Shown here piece by piece: positions 21,648-30,161 of a DNA stretch of 64,000 nt. The stretch lies in contig OX344761.1 in the NCBI GenBank assembly GCA_947034895.1, positions 76,507,839-76,571,838 of the forward strand, read 5' to 3'. A program made the position numbers and the translations under genes. The notes beneath the pieces were generated by a model. It saw only the letters and a program-made list of their open reading frames with translations, was not told the origin of the DNA and did no database searches. How positions within the stretch are numbered: position 1 is the first letter of the stretch; each line of letters starts with the position of its first letter. This DNA is from Rhytidiadelphus loreus (lineage: Eukaryota; Streptophyta; Bryopsida; Hypnales; Hylocomiaceae).

Positions 21648-22507
21648 CTACTTTCCCTTCCGCTGTTTCTTCGAACTACTGCCAAATCCTAACTGTCCCC
21701 GGGTGTTGGTCTTGCCTTGGGGTGTACGGAGGGACGCCCGGGTGATGATCGACGTCTTCCGGACATGGGGACTATCAGAATCCGTCTCGTCCGTATGGAC
21801 TAAAGACCGGTCCGCCTCCTCCAACGACTTCGGATCCTCCTCCACTTCCGCCTCCTCCGATATCGCAATGGGATCCGGTGTAGGCATAGGCATTGGTGGA
21901 GGTGGTTTGATATCCTTGAACTACTCCGGATGCGTCTGCGCCGGATTCTGGACAAGGTCGATCCGGGCATCCAAACTGCTCCGGACCGGCATATCTTGTC
22001 CCAGAAATCCGAAAGAGTGCCCCCCTTGAGTGACGATGTTGATCATTGACCCAAAATGACATGTCCATTTGATGGGTGAGATGGGAGGTTGCGTTGCCGG
22101 AGTTGCGATGACATCCGGAACTTCCGGAAATCCCCCGAAGTCGAGAGGCTTGTTCGGATCCATGTTCGCCATCATGGACCGGAACTCCTTCAACGATGCC
22201 TCCATTCTGCTCGACATCTCTACCATTACCCGGACTATCTTCGTGTTGGTGAGGGTCGCGGACATCTTCTGCATCTCATCGTATAATGCCGCCTTGTGAT
22301 AGAGGTCCGCCGGACTGACCATCCATTTCTAGAAGGTCTGGAACGCTTGATATGCCTTCTGCGTTGCCCCTTGAGACTGGTGCAACTCTCCTTCCGTCCA
22401 GGTCAGCTTCCCCTTGAGCGCGTCCCGTTCCGTCTTCAAGTTCTGGATTTCTGTCCTCATCTCGTTCCATTCCGACTCGGCCGGTAACGCCTTCAGCAGG
22501 GTTGTCT

Positions 22508-22513
22508 TGTCTG
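22508..22513. repeat. Probable target duplication TGTCTG, left copy
   Basis: TGTCTG here and at 27585-27590 flank the GC-array element. Using this pair restores the reading frame of the disrupted gene. An 8-bp pair (GACGTCTG) lies within 30 bp and would not restore it. Confidence 0.55.
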
Positions 22514-22683
22514 ACATATTTTTGGGTTTAGGCGTCGTGTATGACGTCTGACGTCGCGTGTCGCGTGTCACGAAGTGTCGAGTTTACTTGACATCGCGTC
22601 GCAGAGGGGTAAAAAATTTTACCCCATGATAAATAGATTTTGCCTACGTGGCAGGGCTTCAGAATTGACGTGGACAGCTAGCG

Positions 22684-23045
22684 TGGGCGACTGCGGGTGT
22701 GGGCGCGTGCAGGTCTGCCTTGGGCGATCTCAGGTGGAAAAATTGAGGCGACTACGGGTGAAGGGGCGACTGCGGGTCTGGGGCGCTAGGGCGACTTCGG
22801 GTGAAGGGGCGACCGCGGGTGGAAAAAATAGAGGCGACTGCGGGTTTAGGCTTGAAGGCGACTGCGGGTGAGTGGGCGACTACGGGTCAGGGGCTTTAGG
22901 GCGACTTCGGGTGAAGGGGCGACCGCGGCTTTGGGTACTGAGGGCGACCGCGGGTCCGACAGGTAGGGGCGACTGCGGGTTACACGGCGACTGCGGGTCG
23001 GAGCAGCAGACAACGACCGCGTGTTCCAGGGCGACCGCAGGTTCA
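22684..23045 (+). repeat. GC-rich motif array G
   Basis: About seventeen copies of gcgac-t/c-g/t/a-cgggt at irregular spacing of 15-30 bp, in one orientation. It forms the left subterminal block of the 22514-27584 element. Frames through it on either strand are repeat artefacts. Confidence 0.85.
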
Positions 23046-24162
23046 GTTTAGGATTTGAGTTTGGCATATTCAGTCTTTGAAGTAACACGTCACATAGGTG
23101 TTTTATAAGCGCAGAATTAGGTGCTACGTTATATTGGGGTTTACAATTTACAAGTGCAAATAATAGAGCCCATGAAATGTAAATTGGACAAACTTCTCTA
23201 ATCCCAAAAATTCACCCAGTATAAGGCCACAATAATAATGTCAACAACGATTATATTAATTAGTCATCGATATTGCTTTGAGGCGGACTTCAAATGTAGC
23301 CATACTTGCATTGCACTTTTATAACCTCGTTGCAGTCATCACCTAACTGCCTACCAATTAGAACTAATACCTAAGTGTGATTGACACATTATAAATTGCG
23401 TGAGAGAACAAAACTCAATATAATCAATTATACAATGCATAGGATAGGTGTAGTAAGATGGTTGTTCAAATATCTCATAAGGATTGGGTGTGACAGCATG
23501 AGCTCCCATATAACTTTCATCATGTGCTTCATCAAGCACCGTGAAGGTGTAGTTGGGAACTAATTGTCACAATTAATTGTCATAGCTATTTCCCAGCTGA
23601 TTTCATGGTTTTGTTCAAATTTTATTTATCTGTACATTCATAGGTATCCAAACAATAAAACTTGTTTCATATTAATTAAAAGTGTAGCCATCATATTTAC
23701 AAACAAAGGGATTAAATCAAGGGCATACATTTGTACATTTTCAATATTTGAGGATTTCAAACTTGTGAACCAAGAATAACAAGCCACAACATTTATGGGT
23801 ATATATTTTATTGGGGGGGTCACATTTATGGGTATATATTTTTTGGGAGGGGTCACATATATAAACCATTAAAGTATTGGGCACTAATCAATTAAACATT
23901 CATATACCATGGATTGTTTAGCAAAATATGATCATCCATCTGAGATAAACAATCCATGCATTGTTTAGCAAAATCATAATATAGAAATGTAAAATGAAGT
24001 TCTTTGTCAAGCACATTGCTATTTCACATGTCTAGCATGACTTTAGTACTATTATCTTCATAAATAACTTATTTCTTTTTATGATCCCAACTCAAAAATC
24101 AAAATAGGGTCTTATGCCATGGTACAAGGCTGCCGTTTGATGCACCACAACAATGTCTCTAG
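23046..24162. other. Left body of the GC-array element
   Basis: Mostly A+T-rich. On the minus strand 23351-23557 is a coding-looking exon: after an acceptor (aattag) it reads VPNYTFTVLDEAHDESYMG and on to a stop at 23351. It may be a further exon of, or companion to, the 24163-25481 gene. Near 23790-23860 a 33-bp string (cacatttatgggtatatatt) is duplicated. Confidence 0.35.
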
Positions 24163-25481
24163 TCACGAACGATTTGCCCGTGGCACAAGGTTGTCCAAGT
24201 TTGCGCGAGCTTGGTTTAACCTATTATTGGTCTGCTCAAAGATATCCGTGGTGTTGATTTGAACGCTCAGAGATTGTGTAAATGCGCGTTCCGTCCCGTG
24301 CTCATCATCCTAAGGTGGAATTGTCATTAGTACATATGATATTCACAGAATAGGGTACAAACAATACTAACCTAGCAAGTATATTAACTCGTGTTGTGGT
24401 ATTGCACTAACCTTAATGAGTTGTAACAACAAGCATCCATTCTCAGACTCGGAAAGTTTCTCGACATCCTCAAATTCTTCTAATAAAGCCCTGCATCTCC
24501 CGGCCCCCCATATCAATGAATATTAAAACATAACAACTACATATGGGTATTTTTAGCATATAATCTTATAATACAAGTTCTATACTAGAACAACCGAACC
24601 TGAGGTTTGTGCAATCTTTTCCTTGCCGAACCCACACATATTCTTCCATCATGGCCCACCCCTCCCTAATGGCCTCATCAAATTTGGCTCCCCAAACAAT
24701 ATCGCGTGTGTTTTGTATCAAACACATCACTCGTCCTGCAGCAAATAAGCACTAATAGTGAGATGAAATGTCCACCACTAACTATCCAACTAGAAATGTT
24801 CATTAATACATGTTCATTTCATTATTCAAGGATTCAAATCACCTATACAAAATGAAGGGCAATATTTTACTCACCCATTTTGCTGGCTTGGAAATGGCCT
24901 TTGGACTCATTGCATTGGCCATAATGAGCAAAGCAATACAATTTGTAGCCTTTCCAAAAGTCCTTAATCCTATTTCAAAGATCACAAATCAATTCCAATA
25001 GAATAGTCATTGTCATGGTGATTCTCCCACCTATTAAAAAGACATTGTCTACAATACAAGTGGATGACAATAAGGAAGTCAAAGGCAAAGTAAACAAATT
25101 TTTACCGGAAATATTCATGGTCGAGAATAATTATGACTTCTTCTGAGCACTTGCTAAATTGAACACCTGCCATTAAGCCTGTAAGGAGCCAAATAACTAA
25201 TCATTAGCAATGCAAGAAGATTAAATTTGAATAGGCTACATAACAATTGAGGCCCCCTACGTTACTATAACACCCAAAAATGAAAGAGAATCAATGAAAA
25301 ACCAAATGAATCATTTTCATTTGAATTGCTAATTGTTTTAAATGTGAATTTAGTGTACCCTTTTTCGGTGACTTCACACCCATTTGTGTGTGTATCCTTA
25401 TTATTCAACAACTTTGCCACAATGAATGCAATTGCCGTTTCAAGGCCCTCTACATCAAATGGCTTTGATATTCTCACTATC
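24163..25481 (-). CDS. Six-exon gene of unknown function inside the GC-array element
   Basis: Assembled by hand from splice signals on the minus strand. Exons: 25481-25359, 25178-25106, 24969-24875, 24735-24600, 24490-24412, 24309-24163 (stop TGA). Junctions from the second exon on are GT-AG and keep phase: EYF/RIKDFW, KMG/RVMCLIQ, NLR/ALLEEFE, LIK/DDEHGT. The product has KPFDVEGLETAIAFIVAKLL, then ILDHEYFRIKDFWKGYKLYC, EAIREGWAMMEEYVWVRQG and a Gln/Asn-rich tail ending VPRANRS. The first-to-second exon join is off by one base, so that boundary is wrong or the gene is damaged. The 5' start is not identified; GC arrays begin 200 bp upstream. I recognise no family. It may be a captured host gene fragment or an element gene. 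Confidence 0.6.
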
Positions 25482-25679
25482 CTAAACTAATGGAAAAGAT
25501 TTAGGGTTCATTGAAGTATACAAGAAGTGTCTGTTGTATTGTTGGTTGTTTGTGGGAAACCAAAAAAACCACGAGACCTCCACAACATTGGGCCCACATT
25601 CAGCCACTACAAGGTAGGTGAACTACAAGGCGCAGTTATGAAAATTATGGACCACAGGCTGGAACAGCCCATGAAATAC

Positions 25680-26460
25680 CCGCGGTCGCCAGGGGCGCAT
25701 GCGCTAACCCTAACACGGATACTAGGGCGACAGCGCATGGGACAACTGCGCATGGGGCGACTGCGCGTGGGGCGACCGCGGATCCGGTCCAAGGATCCCT
25801 CGCGTCTTTCAAGAGCGACCTCGGATCAGGGCGACCGCGGGTCAGGGCGACCTCGGGTCCTCGAGGGGGAAACACATTTCAAAATCTCCCCTCCATCAAG
25901 GCGACTGCGCATAGGGGGCGACTGCAGGTCAAGGAGAAAATGCAAACTCCTTGACCCGCAGTCGCCCCCTACGCGCAGTTGCCCATATGGAAGGGGAGGG
26001 AGACACCAAATACTTTTCCGCCCTCTATCAGGGCGACTGCGCGTAGGGGGCGACTGCGGGTCAAGGTGGGAGACACCAAAAATTTCGAAAATGCAATCTC
26101 CCCCCTTCCATCAGGGCGACTGCGCATAGGGGGCGACTGCGGGTCAAGGTGGGAGACACCAAAAATTTCGAAAATGCAATCTCCCCCCTTCCATCAGGGC
26201 GACTGTGCGTAGGGGGCGACTGCAGGTCCCGGTGGGAGACACCAAAAATTTCGAAAATGCAATCTCCCCCCTTCCATCAGGGCGACTGCGCGTAGGGGGC
26301 GACTGCGGGTCAAGGTGGGAGACACCAGAAATTTCGAAAATGCAATCTCCCCCCTTCCATCAGGGCGACTGCGCGTAGGGGGCGACTGCAGGTCCCGAGA
26401 TCACTTCCAAAATCAGACCTGGGGTTCTAGGGCGACTGCGCTTTGGGCGACTGCGGGTAT
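25680..26460 (+). repeat. GC-rich array H with 83-bp tandem repeat
   Basis: Loose gcgac motifs (25720-25930) lead into an 83-bp tandem unit starting at 26065, 26148, 26231 and 26314: ggtgggagacacc, aaatttcgaaaatgcaatc, ccttccatcagg, then two gcgactgcg motifs. Near 25920-25985 an inverted pair (gactgcaggtcaagga facing tccttgacccgcagtc) forms a hairpin. The long frame running through it is not a gene. Confidence 0.85.
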
Positions 26461-26825
26461 GGGCATGTTTCACAAGATTAATTTTTTTTTGGGACCCCTC
26501 TCCCTTATTGTTTCTAATTCCCTTTAATCATATGTTACTTCCTCCATTTTGTTTACAAATTCAACAAGACAAACAAATCCTAGGTTTTGCATTAGCTCTC
26601 CAACACTCCTTTGGCAAGAAGTTCCAAATGAAAGTTTTATGTACATTCTAATAGTGGGGAGGTGTAATTAGATTTATTTGGGCATGATTAGATTTATTTG
26701 GGCATGTTTCACGAGATGGTGTTTTTTTTTTGGACCTCTCCCTTATTGTTTCTAATTCCCTTTAATCATATGTTACTTCCTCCATTTTGTTTACAAATTC
26801 AACAAGACAAAAAAGACATGATTCT
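26461..26825 (+). repeat. Direct duplication of about 115 bp
   Basis: The block 'gggcatgtttcac...acaagacaaa' at about 26461-26575 recurs at about 26700-26815 with few differences (ctcccttattgtttctaatt, catatgttacttcctccatt in both). 26826-27110 has no feature apart from two TTTAGGG-like words at 26930-26955. Confidence 0.8.
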
Positions 26826-27114
26826 ATTTTAGGTCTAAAACACTACATCTCGTGTAGGATGTGTAAGTATTTTATGTAGGTTTAAGGATTTGATTCTAGA
26901 TAAAAGTTGTATTATTGTTTTCCAAGGTCTAGGGTCTAGGGTTTAGGGTTTGGGAAACCCTTCACATTGTGAGAATAATTCTTCCATTGCCTTGCTATGT
27001 CTTTGATATGAACTGACGCCTAACATTTATTACCAATTTTGGATGTGAGATAAGGAAAAATCAATTAGAATATGCTGCAGATGCTAATTAGTGTTGGGTC
27101 AGATTGGTTGTTGG

Positions 27115-27465
27115 TTTAGGGCGACCTCGGGTCAGGGGCGACCGCGTGTGCAAGTTTCGGGATGGTTTAGTTGGTACCCGCGGTCGCCCACGATCCGTAG
27201 TCGCCCTTGATGCGCAGTCGCCCATTCCCGTTGTCTTCAGACCCACAGTCGCCCCTCCTCAAACCCGAAGTCGGATCGGGCGCACCCGCGATCGCCCACC
27301 CAAGAACACTTCCTGAACCCGCGGTCTCCCTGCCAAACCCGCAGTCGCCCACCCGCGGTCTCCCTCAGAAATCCGCAGTCGCCCTCGCCCACCCGTAGTC
27401 GCCCACCCGCAGTCGCCCACCCTCAGTCGCCCCTATCCGCACTCTCCTACCCGTACGCGCCCTCC
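27115..27465 (-). repeat. GC-rich motif array I
   Basis: After two plus-oriented copies, about sixteen minus-oriented copies (acccgcagtcgccc, acccgcggtcgccc) form the right subterminal block of the 22514-27584 element. They mirror array G. Confidence 0.85.
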
Positions 27466-27584
27466 AGTTTGCCAAGTGGATGCCATGTGGCATCCACCTG
27501 GAGGGGGGTAATTTCCTATAAAGTCAAAGGTAAATTTGACTTTTTGTGATGTCGCGCGGGCTCTACTAGACGTCGCGCGACGTC

Positions 27585-27590
27585 TGTCTG
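27585..27590. repeat. Probable target duplication TGTCTG, right copy
   Basis: Partner of 22508-22513; see that entry. Confidence 0.55.
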
Positions 27591-28765
27591 TCGCGCTGTC
27601 GCAGCGAACAACCCTGGCCTTCAGTGCGTCCACCAGGTTTTCCGGTTCGCAATTCACAACTTTCGCGGACCGGAGTACGATCTTCGTAAGCCTGTCGTGG
27701 TAATCCTTCGTGGTCCGGATCCACTCTTCTCCGCACTCGAAGAAGCGTGGTCCTTCCCACTCTTGTTTATCCTGGGTGAGAAAGGGACCCGGAAATTTAC
27801 CTTTGGCTGCCGGAATTGTAGACTTCCGTCTTTTGCTTCCCGATGGCTGCTCCCGTTCCTCCTTCTCCCTCTGTGTCTGCTTCGGTTCCGGATCCGGCTT
27901 CTCTTCCTTGACTTCCGGCTTGACTTCCGGCTTGGCTTCCTCCTTGGCTTCCTCCTCCTCCTCCTCAGACTCCTGCGTCTCCTGCTCCTCATCATCAGAG
28001 CAGTTGCATTGGAGCATGATGAGCCCGGTCTCATAATCCGTCACCTCGTCTTCCGTCAGCAATTCCCGGTGCTGGTACAGGTGGAGCAGGTACGTGCTGA
28101 GCGGGTTCGGCTTGTTCTTCGCCAAGTTTCCGGTGCAGCGCCCCACTACGCTCGCCACGATCCGGCCCCAGTTCACGACCCGGTCCTGAAACGCCCCAAA
28201 GATCGTGTTGGCCATGGTTACCGTAACCCAGGAACTCTTGTCCGGGTACAGGATCGGAAGCAGGAACTGGAGCAATCGCCTGTGCCTCTCGTCTTGGCAG
28301 TCCTTGATCGCGTAGCCCTCCTTCGCGTGTGGTGGGTTCACGAACTTGTGTTGGTGGTACTGGTCCGTCCGGGCAGCGAATCCGCTTCCGGTTTGGGAGA
28401 ACCCGTACACCTCCGCCCACAACTCCTTCGTCCACTGGTCCGGATGCCCACGTACGGTCTGGTCGTACTGGTTCGGAGCACCTGCCGCCAACTCCCGGAG
28501 CACCTGGTCACTCTAGACGTTCCAGGGTTTCTTCAGCAGATCTGCACACCCTAAGACGATCAAGTCGTCCTCTAACTGCCGTAAGTGCAGCGGATCTTCC
28601 GGATATACCGGACTAATCTTCCGGGCCGGTACTATATACTATGTACTAACCCCTGCCATCCGTCTCACCTCTCCTATCGCCGTAACCCTAACTCACCACA
28701 CTTTCTCTCACTATCAACCAGATGCAGAGCAACTGAAAGAGGGCGAGAAATGAGGAGGAACTAGG

Positions 28766-28773
28766 TTTATATA
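28766..28773 (-). promoter_or_regulatory. TATA box of the element-borne gene
   Basis: TATATAAA on the minus strand, 107 bp upstream of the ATG at 28659, in a GC-moderate leader. Spacing is normal for a plant RNA polymerase II core promoter. Confidence 0.55.
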
Positions 28774-29088
28774 GAATTCCTGCGCCCAACGTTCACTGTA
28801 ACGGGAACGCAGGCTACGGTATGCCGTAACGTATCCCTAGTCTACCGCCGCAAGCTACTGAATTTAATGACTGCGTTCCAGTTTCCTGCGTTCCGGCTCC
28901 TGAATCCGTCCACCCGGATGTCAAGTTCCGTCATGTTTCCGTACTGGTTCCGGAACGAAGTCTAAACTAATTCTAAGTATTTATTTGTTTCCGCTAGTCT
29001 ATGCCTAAACTAATTTTTTTCAATTTTGATCTATTTTAATTTTTTTTAGTCTATTAAGGTCCGTACTAAGCTATTACGGATTCCGACA

Positions 29089-29093
29089 CCTAC
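29089..29093. repeat. Target-site duplication CCTAC, right copy
   Basis: Directly follows ...TTCCGACA; partner of 20531-20535. Confidence 0.85.
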
Positions 29094-29136
29094 TTACCCA
29101 GTTCAACTTCTAGTTTTCCACCAAGTCCCATCCCGC

Positions 29137-29268
29137 CACTAGTAGAAAATCTTACCCAATCTGTTGTTTTGGTCGCGTTGATCATCAACAAATTTCTATT
29201 GATCAACAAAAATTTGTTGATAATCAACGCGACCAAAACAACAGATTGGGCAAGATTTTCTACTAGTG
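29137..29268. mobile_element. 132-bp palindromic CACTA MITE with CGC duplication
   Basis: Begins CACTAGTAGAAAATCTT and ends AAGATTTTCTACTAGTG. The two halves are reverse complements almost throughout (CAATCTGTTGTTTTGGTCGC, TTGAT, CAACAAATTT). CGC at 29134-29136 and 29269-29271 is the 3-bp target duplication expected of CACTA elements. It interrupts LINE ORF1 between S and R codons; excision leaves ...VPSRSHHSL in frame. A half copy lies at 52408. Confidence 0.95.
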
Positions 29269-30161
29269 CGCTCACATCACTCTTTAGACGAAGCTCAGAA
29301 AATAGACATGGATAAACCTTACCCGGACCATAGTGCTAACTATTCAACTGCAGAAGTGTACAATTATCCCAAGTATACTCTCCCTCGTCCCCCTCCTCTT
29401 ATGGCTCAATATAATCCCTATCACATATTAGATTACATAGATCACACCAACCTACAAGAAAACTCTCCCTCTGATAGAGTAGAAATTCCTAAATCCCCTC
29501 CTATACCTCTCCATCCACTCTCCTCAGTTGACCACCATTGACCATTCTCAGTCGGAATCTGCTCTCAATAAACCTTCATCTAGTACACATGTCCCAACCT
29601 CAAACCGTAGTTTGCCTGCTCTCAAAATACCCCTTCTAGATCCCATAGCTCCCCTTCCCTTCGAGTAACCCGTAGCCAATTCAAAATTCTCAGGAAGGCT
29701 CTTCTCTTTCTGGAAAAAAAAATCCTAGCTTGTCAGTCATGATTATCCCTGAGTCACCTAACAGCCCATCAGTTGAGTATGTTAATGAAACTACTGACCT
29801 TATATTGAACGACGCCCAAACCAACAATGAGTAGAAGAATTTATTTGAATCTAATAGACTTTCCAGCCCACCTTCACCATCGCTTGACATTGGGACAAAC
29901 TTAGCCCTCCAAGTCTTCAACCATATCACGGGCTCTTTGCCGCAATGGACTGTGACCAATCCATCCCCCTCTGGAGTTCAACCCCAGATCAAAGTTTCTG
30001 CTAGGCAAATGAGAAATTTGTCAAGACAGGCTCAAATTCCACAGGCTAGAATCGAAGTAGTGGCCATTGATCCCAACTTTGACTCTTGGGGACTTAGGCG
30101 TACCCAATCTAAAGATTGCGTAAGGAGCGCTCGGCAAACTCTTGATCCACATGGCTTATGA
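29269..30161 (+). pseudogene. LINE ORF1, 3' segment (decayed)
   Basis: Continues ORF1 from 29089-29136. RSHHSLDEAQKIDMDKPYP starts an open run to about 29541, then the frame is lost until 29937, where PQWTVTNPSPSGVQPQIKV leads to the ORF1 stop. The stop TGA (30159-30161) overlaps the ORF2 start ATG (30158-30160) as ATGA, an arrangement that suits termination-reinitiation. Low-complexity Pro/Ser content is typical of this part of plant LINE ORF1. Confidence 0.75.

Larger units (their letters stand above)
22514..27584. mobile_element. 5.07-kb GC-array element inserted in the element-borne gene
   Basis: It is bounded by cgacgtc-rich ends. Each end is followed inward by short shared modules (a run of T/A with tttacccc, then a 'cc-acgtggca' or 'gccacatggcat' block) and by a GC motif array pointing inward: gcgactgcgggt on the left (22684-23045), acccgcagtcgccc on the right (27115-27465). 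The end organisation, dense subterminal repeats in mirror orientation, is what DNA transposons such as En/Spm show, but the termini do not match CACTA. The body contains a multi-exon gene, a third array with an 83-bp tandem repeat and a direct duplication. No transposase was recognised. Confidence 0.65.
21648..28659 (-). pseudogene. Element-borne gene for an acidic, coiled-coil protein, split by insertion
   Basis: Two minus-strand blocks, 28659-27585 and 22513-21648, form one reading frame of roughly 645 codons. Start ATG 28659 (MAGVST). Block 1: a globular part (RRLLQFLLPILYPDKSSWV, ...LSTYLLHLYQHRELLTEDE), an acidic Glu/Lys run, a GSKRRKS basic motif and EPENLVDALKA. Block 2: a leucine-zipper-like helix (NEMRTEIQNLKTERDALKG), a helical segment (ADLYHKAALYDEMQKMSA), Pro/Gly-rich linkers and a basic end (SSSKKQRKGK). 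Four in-frame stops, all TAG (28639, 28513, 22329, 21921), fit CAG-to-TAG changes. The 5.07-kb insertion at a TGTCTG site divides it; removing it joins ATD to KTTLLKA in frame. I recognise no enzyme; it may be an element accessory or capsid-like protein. Confidence 0.7.
20536..29088. mobile_element. 8.55-kb TG...CA element with inverted ends and 5-bp duplication
   Basis: Left terminus TGTCGTACGCGTAATA and right terminus TAATAG/TCCGTA...CGACA are inverted relatives. Reading the right end inward gives TGTCGGAATCCGTAATAG then CTTAGTACGGACCTTAA, against left TGTCGTACGCGTAATACTG then TAGTAAGCGCTCTTAA. Flanks are CCTAC on both sides. Five-bp duplications with TG...CA ends are typical of LTR elements, but I see no matching pair of long direct repeats. 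The ends instead resemble 35-bp imperfect terminal inverted repeats, so the class is unresolved. The element carries one minus-strand gene (21648-28659), itself interrupted by another insertion. It landed in LINE ORF1 and removal restores that frame. Confidence 0.8.

Noticed and set aside
25527..26129. 200-aa frame through array H
   Set aside because: Repeat-derived Arg/Gly/Ser-rich translation.
26930..26955. Telomere-like TTTAGGG words
   Set aside because: Only two copies, with neighbouring degenerate words; no interstitial telomere array.
22543..27587. GACGTCTG 8-bp pair as the duplication of the GC-array element
   Set aside because: Longer than TGTCTG, but joining there breaks the host reading frame and the local sequence is rich in cgacgtc words, so chance matches are likely.
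27697..28554. 285-aa plus-strand frame rich in Leu/Arg
   Set aside because: Antisense shadow of the acidic run of the minus-strand element gene.
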